Assembly (NCBI GenBank): GCA_910589485.1
Contig: CAJUSW010000008.1
Coordinates: 62,001-126,000, forward strand
Direction: 5' to 3'
Origin: an uncultured Duncaniella sp.
GTDB lineage: Bacteria; Bacteroidota; Bacteroidia; Bacteroidales; Muribaculaceae
DNA length: 64,000 nt
Below the pieces are notes generated by a model that worked only from the letters and a program-made list of their open reading frames with translations, searched no databases and was not told the DNA's origin. The translations under genes were made by a program, and so were the position numbers. This document shows, piece after piece, positions 34,468 to 43,706 of the stretch. Each line of letters begins with the position of its first letter. Position 1 is the first letter of the stretch.

Positions 34468-35412
34468 TCACGACCGCTGGTATTCTGACGGTGACATGCC
34501 GGTGAGGTGCTTGAAGTATTTGCCGAACGAGGATTGGTTGGGAAAGTTCAGCTCGTAGGCCACCTGCTGGATGTTCTTGCCCGAGAAGCGGAGCAGGTTT
34601 TTGGCTTCGAGTATCACGTAGGAGTCGATGACTTCGGTGGCCGAGCGTCCGGTGCTCTCCTTTATTATAAGTGAGAGGTATTTGGGGGAGATGAACAGTT
34701 TGGAGGCGTAGAATGCCACGGAGCGTTCGCGGTTGTGGTGCTTGTGCACCAGCTCCATGAAGTCGCTCACATATGTGGATCTCCTCGACCGTTGCGGTTT
34801 GTTGTCGGGGATGTCCTTGAGCCTTAGCGACAGCATCCTCAGCACCTGATAGGTGAGGGCGGCTATCAGGCACCGTGCTATCGATTTGGTGTACACGGTG
34901 TCGGGCTCGTTGGTCGAGGTGTTGTTGTGGAGCAGGTGGAAGTATTCGCGCAGTATGGATGCCTCGTCCTCGGTGATATGCATCATGTTGCCCGCGAATC
35001 CCATTTTGCCGAGATGGTGGGATGAGTTGAGTACGTTGATGTCGAAGTTGATGTCGCGGATGAATTCGATGGAGACGAACAGCAGGTAGCAGTCCAGATT
35101 CTCCTGGTCCAGGTCCTTGATCTCGATCATGGATCCGGGAGTGGTGATGGCAACGCAGTTGGAGGTAAGCACTGTGGGGGTGAGGTTGATCTCGAGATCC
35201 ATGTGCCCTTTCAGGCACAGTATCCACGAGAGTCCGTCGAGCCTTATGGGGCCGTCGATATGTCCGGAGTGATTCAGCCCGTCGAAACGCATGGCCTTGG
35301 CGAGATTGTCGGAGGTGATGCGTGTGAACAGGTAGTCGTCGCTCATGGTGGAGAATTCGGTGGAGAATCGTGCGAGTGAGGTCAGCTGACGCAGGTTGAT
35401 TACATTACCCAT
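34468..35412 (-). CDS. AraC-family transcriptional regulator
   Basis: A 314-residue regulator. The N-terminal ~190 residues form a cupin-like sensor domain with no recognised ligand site; the C-terminal ~100 residues hold two helix-turn-helix units (FYASKLFISPKYLSLIIKES, then AYELNFPNQSSFGKYFKH) typical of AraC/XylS. It is upstream of, and on the same strand as, the ATPase-DUF4435 gene and may control it or itself. Confidence 0.93.
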   Translation of the reverse strand: MGNVINLRQLTSLARFSTEFSTMSDDYLFTRITSDNLAKAMRFDGLNHSGHIDGPIRLDGLSWILCLKGHMDLEINLTPTVLTSNCVAITTPGSMIEIKDLDQENLDCYLLFVSIEFIRDINFDINVLNSSHHLGKMGFAGNMMHITEDEASILREYFHLLHNNTSTNEPDTVYTKSIARCLIAALTYQVLRMLSLRLKDIPDNKPQRSRRSTYVSDFMELVHKHHNRERSVAFYASKLFISPKYLSLIIKESTGRSATEVIDSYVILEAKNLLRFSGKNIQQVAYELNFPNQSSFGKYFKHLTGMSPSEYQRS

Positions 35413-35634
35413 TTTTATGTTTCCGCGTAAGTAGGTGAGAATTTGTAGTCAGAATATCGCAAAATTAGTCAAAAAAACCACAAAACCAATCGGCTGGGGT
35501 AAAAAAGTGGCACTTTTGGAAAATAATTTGGGCAATAGGGAGAGTGGAGTGTGTCGGAAAAGCTGTTTCGGCGGGGGGATGGATGTCTCGGATCTCTCCC
35601 CCACTGATGGCCGGGAAGGTCCGGCAGGACGATA

Positions 35635-35669
35635 TAAAAAAGAAGAGCTAACTTCCCAGTCAGCTCTTC
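35635..35669 (-). terminator. Terminator of the sirtuin gene
   Basis: On the - strand GAAGAGCT and AGCTCTTC pair around a 12-base loop and run into TTTTTT. The surrounding 420-base gap (35413-35835) has no convincing gene; it also holds a run of nine C residues (35807-35815), about 20 bases after the sirtuin stop. Confidence 0.8.
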
Positions 35670-35835
35670 CCAATTTTAACCTAACTTTTTTGTTGACTTT
35701 ATAAGGTTATATTCCTTTTTTTATATGTGTGGATGAAACAGGAAAACGATTTTTGAGTCTGATGATCCTATTTCGATGCAAATATATGAATTTGTTTTCA
35801 AAAATACCCCCCCCCGATGTTAAGAAATGTTAAAT

Positions 35836-36528
35836 TTATTTATGCTCGGGATTAAGAAGTTTCACCAGCTCCTTAACACCGGCGGTGGCGGTAGCCTTTA
35901 TCACGGTGACGTTGGAGGGTACTGAGGCGGGGTTGGGGTCGATATAGTAGACGGGGACACCGGGCCTCACGTAGTGGAGCAGACTCGCGGCGGGGTACAC
36001 CACAAGCGAGGTGCCTATCACCACGAATATGTCGGCCTCGGAGGCGAGGCGTATGGCCGGCTCGATGTTGGGGACAGCTTCCTGGAAGAATACTATGTGG
36101 GGCCTCACCGGGTCGCCGTGGCTGTCGCGGGTATCGGGGGTGGTCTCGAGGTGCTGTTCGTCGAGGGTATAGACCCGCTCGGGGTGGTTGAGCGAACGCA
36201 CCTTCATGAGCTCGCCATGGAGGTGAAGCACGTTGGAACTGCCGGCGCGTTCGTGAAGGTCGTCGACATTCTGGGTGATCACATACACGTCATACCATTT
36301 CTCAAGCTCCACGAGGGCCTTGTGGGCATCGTTGGGGAGGGCCGAGAGGAGCGATTTGCGCCGTTCGTTGTAGAAGCGGTGCACCAGAGCGGGATTGCGG
36401 GCAAAGCCGTCGGCGCTGCACACATCCATCACGGGATAGTTTTCCCACAGGCCTCCGGCATCTCGGAATGTGGATATGCCGCTTTCGGCACTTATGCCCG
36501 CGCCGGTGGAGATTACGAGTCGTTTCAT
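35836..36528 (-). CDS. SIR2-family NAD-dependent protein deacylase lacking zinc cysteines
   Basis: A 230-residue sirtuin removing acyl groups from lysine with NAD. Seen: GAGISAESGISTFRD at the N-terminus, TQNVDDLHERAG, the catalytic His in HLHGE, HIVFF and GTSLVVYPAA. The YxxR pair in FYNERRK is the acidic-acyl (succinyl/malonyl) specificity motif of class III sirtuins. The protein has a single cysteine (MDVCSADG) and none in the zinc module region after HLHGE, where classical sirtuins have four; this reduced form is found in related Bacteroidetes. Terminator downstream at 35635. Confidence 0.92.
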   Translation of the reverse strand: MKRLVISTGAGISAESGISTFRDAGGLWENYPVMDVCSADGFARNPALVHRFYNERRKSLLSALPNDAHKALVELEKWYDVYVITQNVDDLHERAGSSNVLHLHGELMKVRSLNHPERVYTLDEQHLETTPDTRDSHGDPVRPHIVFFQEAVPNIEPAIRLASEADIFVVIGTSLVVYPAASLLHYVRPGVPVYYIDPNPASVPSNVTVIKATATAGVKELVKLLNPEHK

Positions 36529-36678
36529 AAGATAGGTATTTCTTGGCCTGCCGTATGAGAGGTAAGCCGGTTAAAAGAAAAGGTGGTCTTTAGGAAGCCA
36601 TCGGAGTGGCTGATAGTAGTCTCAGAGTGACCAATGGGGGCCACAGGGTGGCTAATATGGATACAACCGGGCCGGGTG

Positions 36679-37134
36679 TTATGTTCTTTTCGATTTGAAA
36701 AATGATTTCATCATGGCGGCGCATTCCTCCTCGAGCACCCCGGTGGTTACGGTGGCCTTGGGGTGGAATGGGGAGCGGGAGGGTAGAAAGGACCGGTAGC
36801 CGCGCTTGGGATCGGAGGCTCCGTAGACTATGCGCGAGATCTGGGCCCAGCCGATGGCTCCGGCACACATGAGGCACGGCTCGACGGTGACGTAGAGGGT
36901 GCATCCTGTGAGGTATTTTCCGCCCAGGGTCGATGCGGCGGCTGTGAGTGCCTGCATCTCGGCATGGGCCGATACGTCGGCCAGACATTCGGTGAGGTTG
37001 TGGCCTCGGCCTATAACCATGCCTCGTGGCGATACCACCACGGCACCTATGGGCACCTCGTCGGCCTCGAGAGCTCGGTGGGCTTCGTCGAGTGCGATGC
37101 GCATGTAGCGTTCGTCGGTTTCGGATTGTGTCAT
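36679..37134 (-). CDS. tadA: tRNA-specific adenosine deaminase
   Basis: A 151-residue zinc deaminase that converts A34 to inosine in tRNA-Arg(ACG). The signature is HAEMQAL plus PCLMCAGA (zinc Cys pair, catalytic Glu), and the substrate-fit region PKRGYRS is present. The start at 37134 gives MTQSETDERYMRIALDEA, normal for the family. It lies 68 bases downstream of the tRNA-Arg(ACG) gene on the same strand, so enzyme and expected substrate may share a transcript. Confidence 0.92.
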   Translation of the reverse strand: MTQSETDERYMRIALDEAHRALEADEVPIGAVVVSPRGMVIGRGHNLTECLADVSAHAEMQALTAAASTLGGKYLTGCTLYVTVEPCLMCAGAIGWAQISRIVYGASDPKRGYRSFLPSRSPFHPKATVTTGVLEEECAAMMKSFFKSKRT

Positions 37135-37202
37135 GACGTGAGGGGGATGTGGAATAATACGTTAAGAGACTCGCCAGCTATGCTGATGAGTCTCTCGATT
37201 CT

Positions 37203-37279
37203 TGGTGACTCCTACAGGATTCAAACCTGTAACCTTCTGATCCGTAGTCAGATGCTCTATTCAGTTGAGCTAAGGAGCC
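37203..37279 (-). tRNA. tRNA-Arg (anticodon ACG)
   Basis: The - strand folds as a tRNA. Acceptor GGCTCCT (37279-37273) pairs with AGGAGTC (37213-37207, one G-U), discriminator A at 37206 and encoded CCA at 37205-37203. The D-arm begins TAGCTCAACTGA, the anticodon stem is TCTGA/TCAGA with loop CTACGGA giving anticodon ACG, and the T-arm is ACAGGTTTGAATCCTGT. A short protein frame read through this site is an artefact. Confidence 0.97.
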
Positions 37280-37301
37280 GTGTTGTTTTCTTTTGACGTT
37301 G

Positions 37302-37333
37302 CAAAGGTAGGCACTTTTCAGATACTGTGCAAA
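37302..37333 (-). promoter_or_regulatory. Promoter of the tRNA-Arg gene
   Basis: On the - strand TTTG (37330-37333), 20 bases, then TACCTTTG (37302-37309), about 22 bases before the tRNA 5' end. Confidence 0.8.
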
Positions 37334-37368
37334 TTTTTCGACAAAAATTTTTGAAAAAAATTGCATTT

Positions 37369-37400
37369 TTTGGAAAATGGGGAGATTTGGAGTAATTTTG
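37369..37400 (+). promoter_or_regulatory. Promoter of the outer-membrane barrel gene
   Basis: TTTG (37369-37372), 20 bases, then TAATTTTG (37393-37400), 24 bases before the ATG at 37424. Confidence 0.7.
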
Positions 37401-37423
37401 AGGGGTAAAAACAGCTAAAAACG

Positions 37424-38182
37424 ATGCAAAAACACCTTTTCCCCCTTCTTATATTAATAATGACCTTTGCCTCGATGCCGGTCCGGGCCGAGGGTCATGT
37501 GACCGTTGACAAGAGCCGCCCCGATGATTTTATCGATTTTGATGTGCATGCGCTGGTGGGCGGAAGCTACATCATGGAGAATTATGTGTCGTGCTATCCC
37601 GAGATCTCCGACCTGAACGCGGGTATGGGCGCGGCTTTCGGCGTGGGTGCGGGTGTGCGGTTCAATATACGCGGGTATCTCGGACTGGGCACCGAACTCA
37701 ATTTCACACGCAATGCCGCCAAGATGGATATGGCCGTGGTGGGGAGCGACCGCAACAGCGTGTCCAACGTGTTTCAGCGCAACTCATATTATAAGGTGGA
37801 CCTGCCGGTGTACCTCACCTTCATGTTCAATCTCTCAGGCACGGTGAAATGGAATGTCGATGCCGGAATGTATTACTCTTACGGAACCGGGGGAAAGCAG
37901 AAGAACACTATATATGATACGCGCGCGAACGAGCTGGGACAGCTCATGATGTCGGTGACCAATTACAAGGCCGATTTCTATAACGACTCGCGTGCGTTCA
38001 TCAATTCCTATCATCGCCGTGACATAGGTATCCATCTTGCCACCGGACTCACTTTCGGCGGACATCTCAAGGTTGGGGTCCGTGCTCATATAGGTTGCTC
38101 CAACATTGCCTATTCGACGGGCATAGTAAAGCCGTCGTCCCACACGCTTGATTTCCTCGGCTTGGTGGGATGGCAGTTCTGA
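37424..38182 (+). CDS. Outer-membrane beta-barrel protein (PorT/porin-like)
   Basis: A 252-residue protein with a signal peptide ending near residue 22 (MPVRAEG) and alternating amphipathic strands: FDVHALVGGSYIMENY, GAGVRFNIRGYLGLGTELNFTR, the YYKVDLPVYLTFMFN motif common in the outer-membrane beta-barrel/PorT families, and a final strand ending in Phe (FLGLVGWQF). An outer-membrane location is clear; the role (porin, adhesin or secretion-associated) is not. A strong terminator follows. Confidence 0.85.
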   Translation: MQKHLFPLLILIMTFASMPVRAEGHVTVDKSRPDDFIDFDVHALVGGSYIMENYVSCYPEISDLNAGMGAAFGVGAGVRFNIRGYLGLGTELNFTRNAAKMDMAVVGSDRNSVSNVFQRNSYYKVDLPVYLTFMFNLSGTVKWNVDAGMYYSYGTGGKQKNTIYDTRANELGQLMMSVTNYKADFYNDSRAFINSYHRRDIGIHLATGLTFGGHLKVGVRAHIGCSNIAYSTGIVKPSSHTLDFLGLVGWQF

Positions 38183-38244
38183 CGGTCACAACCGGCCGGG
38201 AGGCTAATCGATAGTTTGGCCGATGGTCAGGGATAGGACAGTAC

Positions 38245-38288
38245 AGCAAACAGGGTGCTCCGGCGGGGGCACCCTGTTTGCTTCGTTT
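38245..38288 (+). terminator. Terminator between the barrel gene and aroB
   Basis: A perfect 14-bp stem (AGCAAACAGGGTGC / GCACCCTGTTTGCT, 10-base loop) followed by TCGTTTTG, on the + strand, at the convergent gene end. Confidence 0.88.
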
Positions 38289-38294
38289 TGACCG

Positions 38295-39338
38295 CTAACC
38301 GAGCAGGTCACAGAATATGTCGAGAGCTTCTTTTATCACAGGCTCCGATGCGGTACAGTCGATGACCGGATGGCCGGGGGAGTCGAGGAGTGTGAAGTTG
38401 ATGTGGTTGGCGGTATCGTTTTTCTTGTCGTGCCTCATCAGTTCGAGCAGGCGGGGATAGTCCTTGCATGTGATGGCCGGCGATCCGTAGCCGTGATCCT
38501 TGAGGTAGGTGGCGTAGCGGTACAGCTCGGCCGAGGGGAAACCACGGGTGATGTTGGAGAGGATCATCTCGACAAGTATTCCCCAGGCCACGGCATAACC
38601 GTGGGGCACGGGGGTGTTGCGCTCCATAGCGAGCGACTCGAAAGCATGTCCGGCGGTGTGGCCGAGATTGAGTGCCCGGCGTATTCCCTGCTCGCGGGGA
38701 TCTTCCTCAACAATGCGCTCCTTCACTTTTACGCTCTTTTCGAGCAACGGGAGCAGGAGGTCGAGGTCGGCGTTGAGGATGTCGAAACCGAGCAGTTCGC
38801 GGTAGTCGCTTTCCGAGGAGAGGAGTCCGTGTTTCAGCATCTCGGCATATCCCGAGAGGAGTTCTGCTGAGGGGAGCGATGCGAATGTGGAGGTGGATAT
38901 TACCACGGCATCGGCCGGGGCAAAGGCTCCTATCTCATTTTTCAGTCCCTCGAAATTAATGCCGGTCTTTCCGCCTACTGCGGCATCGACCGCCGAGAGG
39001 AGCGTGGTGGGGACATTTATGAACCGCACTCCACGCTTGAAGGTGGCGGCGGCGAATCCTCCCATGTCGGTGACCACTCCGCCACCTATATTAATAACGA
39101 CCGACCGGCGTGTGGCTCCCCCTTTTATGAGGCTGTGCCATATTTGGGAGAGTGACTGGAGATTTTTGGCCGTGTCGCCCGGATCGGTGACAATGACAGG
39201 ATAGGGGAGTGAGAGGGTAGGGAGCACGTCACGCGTCACATTGGAGTCGGTGATGATGTGGACGGTGGAGGGGTTCATCCCGTCGACCAGCGAAGTGATG
39301 GCCTCGGAGATGTTGTTGGTGAAAAGTATGGTCTGCAT
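38295..39338 (-). CDS. aroB: 3-Dehydroquinate synthase
   Basis: A 347-residue NAD- and metal-dependent enzyme of the shikimate pathway. Seen: NIGGGVVTDMGGFAAATFKRG (NAD-binding glycines), PTTLLSAVDAAVGGKTGIN, the metal ligands in EMLKHG and LNLGHTAGHAFE, and HGYAVAWG. I start it at ATG 39338 (MQTILFTNNISE); the longer frame upstream is unlike the family and overlaps the HAD gene. Last gene of the queC-to-aroB run. Confidence 0.97.
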   Translation of the reverse strand: MQTILFTNNISEAITSLVDGMNPSTVHIITDSNVTRDVLPTLSLPYPVIVTDPGDTAKNLQSLSQIWHSLIKGGATRRSVVINIGGGVVTDMGGFAAATFKRGVRFINVPTTLLSAVDAAVGGKTGINFEGLKNEIGAFAPADAVVISTSTFASLPSAELLSGYAEMLKHGLLSSESDYRELLGFDILNADLDLLLPLLEKSVKVKERIVEEDPREQGIRRALNLGHTAGHAFESLAMERNTPVPHGYAVAWGILVEMILSNITRGFPSAELYRYATYLKDHGYGSPAITCKDYPRLLELMRHDKKNDTANHINFTLLDSPGHPVIDCTASEPVIKEALDIFCDLLG

Positions 39339-39364
39339 ATAGGTGGGGAGATTAGTCGGTTGTG

Positions 39365-40114
39365 TCACACCGCGTCGATTGATGTGGTGAAGAGGGAAAG
39401 GATGAGCGAGGGGAGAGCTTCGGCACATGCCTCCATCGACGGGAATACGATGGCTGCGCCGGCACGTTCCATCTCTTCGACCGGGATGGGGCCTGTGGTG
39501 ACGCCTATGGTAAAGGCTCCGGCATTGTCGCCCGCCTCCACGCCGAGGGGGGCATTCTCCATCACGATGCACTGGGAGGGGGAGACGTGGGCCAGCTGCA
39601 TGGCGCGGATGAACGGTTCGGGGTGAGGTTTGCCGTGGGTGACGTCGCGCGAGGTGATCCTCATTCCAGGTTCGAAGAGGCCGGGGAAATCGGTGTCGAT
39701 GCGCGAGAGGAGGCTGTTCTGGCCCGAGCCGGTCACGAGCACACGTTTCAGTCCCATCTCCTTGAACAGGCTCACCATCTCGAGTGCGCCGGGCATAGGT
39801 TGCACGGGGGGAAGCTCGTTGAAGTATAGGGTCTTGCGGTGATACAGTTCGGCCTTCTCCTCATCGGTGGCATCGCGCCCCCAGGCACGGTTTATGAGAT
39901 AGTTGATGGTGGAGGCTCCTGTGCGCCCTTCGTAGAGATAGAATTCATCGCGTGTACATGGGATTCCTGCTTCGGAGATGAGGCGGTACCATGAGGCGGT
40001 GTGATTCTTCATGGAGTCGTAGAGGGTACCGTCCATGTCGATGAGGGCGGCACGGGGTGTCACGCGCTGATAGTGGTGGCGCTGTAGGAAATTTATGATG
40101 TTTGAACGATACAT
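39365..40114 (-). CDS. HAD-family phosphatase (beta-phosphoglucomutase-like)
   Basis: A 249-residue haloacid-dehalogenase hydrolase. Motif I DMDGTLYDS (about 26-34), motif II VTGSGQNS, motif III lysine in HGKPHPEPF, and motif IV ENAPLGVEAG with a helical cap between I and II. This cap class includes phosphoglucomutase-like and small-sugar-phosphate phosphatases; the substrate is unknown. It lies between the AsmA-like gene and aroB, in the same direction with short gaps. Confidence 0.92.
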   Translation of the reverse strand: MYRSNIINFLQRHHYQRVTPRAALIDMDGTLYDSMKNHTASWYRLISEAGIPCTRDEFYLYEGRTGASTINYLINRAWGRDATDEEKAELYHRKTLYFNELPPVQPMPGALEMVSLFKEMGLKRVLVTGSGQNSLLSRIDTDFPGLFEPGMRITSRDVTHGKPHPEPFIRAMQLAHVSPSQCIVMENAPLGVEAGDNAGAFTIGVTTGPIPVEEMERAGAAIVFPSMEACAEALPSLILSLFTTSIDAV

Positions 40115-40151
40115 TTTCAGTGGGATTTCAGACGCACATTTTTTGTTTGTC

Positions 40152-43100
40152 TCAGGTTGTTTTCTTCTGTTTCTTCTTCGGGCGCTTTTTATCGTTGACC
40201 TGGGGAGAGTCGGGTTTGATGGTGTCGGGGGCGGCTATGAGGCCTTCGCGTATGAAGTAGAGGGAATCGGCATGGGATATGGTGTCGGATTTCATGTCGC
40301 CCACGTCCATGTAGGCATCCTTGATGCTCGAGAAGTCGATGCGGTTGAGGCGGGCGTTGCGGGCACCGCGACGGAACACGTTGCGGATCTGTTGCACGAG
40401 GTTGACGCGGGTGGTATCGGCGATCGATACGGTCTTGGACATATTCTTTTCATTGAATTTGGCCTTGCCTAACCTTATCTTCATGTCGTCGGGGTTGCCC
40501 GAGATATTTATGCCGAATTTGAACGGGAGGGGAGATTTCAGCACGGCCACATGATAGTTGAAGTTCATGGCCATGTCGTTGTTGCCCATCACGCCGAGCT
40601 TGTAACGGTCGAGATTGAATACAAACGGGAACATCTGCATCCGTGAGTTGTCCACGATCATCTCTACAGTCATGCTGTCGATCATGTTGTGGGTCTTGTT
40701 CTTGAACATGAGCCATTTGCCTATTGTCTTGAAGGTTTCCTCATCGATCACCACAAGCGAGTCGCCCGAGATCTTGATGGCGGCCTTGAGCGACGGGATG
40801 TCGATATTCATCATGGAGTCGAGGCTCGTGGTAGCGGCTATGTCGGCGTTGATCACGCCGTTGATGCCCTGGAGCATGGGCATGAGGGTATCGACAGCCG
40901 GGACGAGGTCGAGGAACTGGCCTATGCGGAGGCGATCGACCGCGAGTCCGAAAGCGAATGATGCATCGTGCTTGGATGGGGCGGTGTAGAGGGCGTTGAG
41001 GTTGACTGCCCCGACCTCGGACCGCGCTCCGAGGCGGGCAAGGTTGAGCGCGCCGTCAAAGGCATTCATCGTGCCATGGAAGTCGTGGAACACGAGGTCG
41101 GAGTAGGTGATATGGTTGGCCTTCATGTCGATGGTGGCTTCGAGGTTGGCAGGGATTATGAGCACCGATGTGGAGTCTACGGCGGCCGTGGCCATGTCGA
41201 CCGAGGACTGGAGCGAATTTTCATCGGCGTTCTCATCAAGAGGAGCCGTGAAGGACATGTCGCCCGAAAAATGGTCGGCAAATGCCGCTCCGGTGAATAC
41301 TGCCGAGGCTATCTCGTTGACATCGATTGAGTCGCTCGTGAGGGTGAATGTGGCCTTGATGGGCTGTGAGCCGTTGCGCGAGGTGAGGGCGCGGGTGATG
41401 TTGGAGATGGTGCCGTCGATATTGAAGTCGCTGTGCCCGAGTGCGATGTGCGTGTCGCGGATCACTACGGAATCGGTCGACAGTTCGACATTCAGGCCCG
41501 AGATGCGGTTGCGCAGAGGGAACAGCGGGGTAAACATGCGCATGTGGTCGGCTTTGAGGGTGCCGTGTGCTCCCCACCGGCGCAATACACGCTTGATGGA
41601 ATTGTCCACCTCGATACCGAGACGGTCGTCATCATCAGCCGAGGTGGCTGTGGTGAGGGTGTCGGTGCGTTGCTGTCGGCGGGATGCGCGGGCAATCGCC
41701 CTCGACATAGCCGAAATGGAGTCGTAGGAGAGGTGTGGATAGAGCCGCATGAGCGAGTCGATGCGGGCACGGCGACGCACGGCCGAGGGGGAGGTGGAGG
41801 GGTGGACCGACATGGTGGCCTCGGCCTTGGAGAGCATGGCGCGGTTGATGCGGTCGCCGTAAAGGGCTCCGGAGGTGGAGATCTTAAGATCGAGCTGAGG
41901 ACGACGCGCCTCGCCGTGGAAACGGCGGAGTGAACCCGAGATGGATGCGTCGCGCAGATGCAAGCGCATTGAGTCGACGCGCGAACGGAGGGAGAAACGC
42001 TCAGCCAGGATGTTTCCGCCGATGGGATTTATTATGGTGGTATCGGAGCTTGAGGCGGTGTTGCGGGTGCCGATACCCATCTTGAGTCCGCGTCCGTTGA
42101 TGTCGAAACCGTCGTAATGGCATGCGATGGTGTCGATTTTCAGTGAGGCGGTGAGCAGGGAGTCGGCGGTGGCCTGTCCGTAGACAAACGAGGTGTTGGT
42201 GCCGAGCTTGAACTGTATCTCGTTGGAGTACACGCTGGCCGGTATTTCGGGTATCTCGGCTTGCAGACCGCGAAGCGTAGCATCGCCGGTGAGGCGTATG
42301 CGGTGGAATTTCTCATGACTCAGGTAGCTGCGGCGCAGATTGAAGTCACAGTCGGCCCGCAGGATTCCTTTAACATCGGCGGGTAGCATGTTGCGGAGAG
42401 CCATGGGGAGGCGCTCGACATTCAGGCCTCCGCGGAAAGTGCCGTCCACGGCAGGGTCGGAGATAATGTCGGAAATGTTGGCCGAAAGGGAGAATCCCAT
42501 CCCCTCGCCTCGGGCCATGAGGCGTGATAGGCTCACAGCCGAGCGGTCGAGGTTGTCGCCGTCGACCGAAGCGGAGGCTTGCAGTTGAAAATCATCGAGC
42601 CGCATGCCGTCGTAGGACAATGATCCGCCGGGAATGTCGATCTTGAAGTTGAACGACGGAATGGAGTCGACCCCTACGGCATATGGGCGGGTGAGGTTGA
42701 GATCAAGGGATACGCTCAGATCGGTAGTGACCTTGGCAAGCTCGCCACGCAGGGAGAGGGGGATTATCCCGATGAGATGGTCGAAGGGGGTGCGCGGGAT
42801 ACCGAGTTCGAATGTCTCGACGCGCAGATCGCTCTCGAAGTCGATAGTGGAGGTGACAGAGGCGTCGACCTGACCGACAGAAAGCCTGAAATCGTCAAGC
42901 CCGAGGCGCATGGGGTGCTTGGGGGACCAGTTTATGTCGCCTCCTATTCCGGCTCTGAGGTCCCGGATGATTATGCCCGATACCGAGGCTGAGGTGAGAC
43001 CCTCGACCGCGAGTGAATAGACGGGTGCCGATGTGCCCTGCAGACGGGTGGTGGTAAGATTGACCGAGAGATCAAGGGAGTCGGGCACCGACACGTATCT

Positions 43101-43706
43101 CACCGGGAAACCTCCGGATATCTCGAATGTGCCGAACGATATCGGGGGAATGACCATAGGGGAATCGCTTTCGTCAGGAATGGAATCGGACGGCGGGAAT
43201 ATGTCGAGACTCCAAGCTTCGGGAGTAGCCTGGACAAGATTGAGGCGCGGCGATGTGACGGTGATGTCGTAGAGAGCGATCTTGCCGGCCATGAGGTGAG
43301 GGATGTCGATGGCTCCCTGGAAACGGGATATGGAGAGCAGGGAGTCGGCATAGACAGGCAATCCGCTTTTCACCGAGTCGGGTAACGAGCGGAAGGCATC
43401 GGTGAGCACATCGAGGTTGCGGACGTCAAGCTCGAAACGGGGAAATGTGCTCCAGAAGCTGATCTCGATCCGGTCGACACTGAGGCGGGCGTCGAGATAC
43501 TCGTTGGCGTATTTTTCCACAAGCGGTGTCAGCCTCTCGGGCTTGAGATAGCTCACGGCCACGGTGATTGTGGCCAGCACGAGGAGGATGATGGCAAGGA
43601 TGGTGCACCCCGCGGTGATGAGTATCCTGCGGAGGAGTGAGCGGCGCCGGGCGGGACGGATGTCGTCGGGGGCGGAGTTGGAGTTGTCGGCCGATGGATG
43701 AGTCAT
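40152..43706 (-). CDS. AsmA-like large envelope protein
   Basis: A 1184-residue protein with a cytoplasmic Arg-rich start, one membrane helix (about 28-52) and a very long periplasmic part. The first segment after the helix (LTPLVEKYANEYLDARLSVD, then ISFWSTFPRFELDVRNLDV) is the AsmA N-terminal signature, and the C-terminal third contains the AsmA-like closing region. The family forms long hydrophobic grooves thought to bridge inner and outer membranes for lipid transport. The tail is Lys-rich. Its start overlaps the DUF5715 stop by one base (TAATG). Confidence 0.88.
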   Translation of the reverse strand: MTHPSADNSNSAPDDIRPARRRSLLRRILITAGCTILAIILLVLATITVAVSYLKPERLTPLVEKYANEYLDARLSVDRIEISFWSTFPRFELDVRNLDVLTDAFRSLPDSVKSGLPVYADSLLSISRFQGAIDIPHLMAGKIALYDITVTSPRLNLVQATPEAWSLDIFPPSDSIPDESDSPMVIPPISFGTFEISGGFPVRYVSVPDSLDLSVNLTTTRLQGTSAPVYSLAVEGLTSASVSGIIIRDLRAGIGGDINWSPKHPMRLGLDDFRLSVGQVDASVTSTIDFESDLRVETFELGIPRTPFDHLIGIIPLSLRGELAKVTTDLSVSLDLNLTRPYAVGVDSIPSFNFKIDIPGGSLSYDGMRLDDFQLQASASVDGDNLDRSAVSLSRLMARGEGMGFSLSANISDIISDPAVDGTFRGGLNVERLPMALRNMLPADVKGILRADCDFNLRRSYLSHEKFHRIRLTGDATLRGLQAEIPEIPASVYSNEIQFKLGTNTSFVYGQATADSLLTASLKIDTIACHYDGFDINGRGLKMGIGTRNTASSSDTTIINPIGGNILAERFSLRSRVDSMRLHLRDASISGSLRRFHGEARRPQLDLKISTSGALYGDRINRAMLSKAEATMSVHPSTSPSAVRRRARIDSLMRLYPHLSYDSISAMSRAIARASRRQQRTDTLTTATSADDDDRLGIEVDNSIKRVLRRWGAHGTLKADHMRMFTPLFPLRNRISGLNVELSTDSVVIRDTHIALGHSDFNIDGTISNITRALTSRNGSQPIKATFTLTSDSIDVNEIASAVFTGAAFADHFSGDMSFTAPLDENADENSLQSSVDMATAAVDSTSVLIIPANLEATIDMKANHITYSDLVFHDFHGTMNAFDGALNLARLGARSEVGAVNLNALYTAPSKHDASFAFGLAVDRLRIGQFLDLVPAVDTLMPMLQGINGVINADIAATTSLDSMMNIDIPSLKAAIKISGDSLVVIDEETFKTIGKWLMFKNKTHNMIDSMTVEMIVDNSRMQMFPFVFNLDRYKLGVMGNNDMAMNFNYHVAVLKSPLPFKFGINISGNPDDMKIRLGKAKFNEKNMSKTVSIADTTRVNLVQQIRNVFRRGARNARLNRIDFSSIKDAYMDVGDMKSDTISHADSLYFIREGLIAAPDTIKPDSPQVNDKKRPKKKQKKTT

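Noticed and set aside
35435..35704. 89-residue frame downstream of the AraC gene
   Set aside because: It runs through the sirtuin terminator hairpin and its sequence is not protein-like.
37178..37366. 62-residue protein frame
   Set aside because: It reads through the tRNA-Arg gene; the peptide is the familiar translation artefact of a tRNA.
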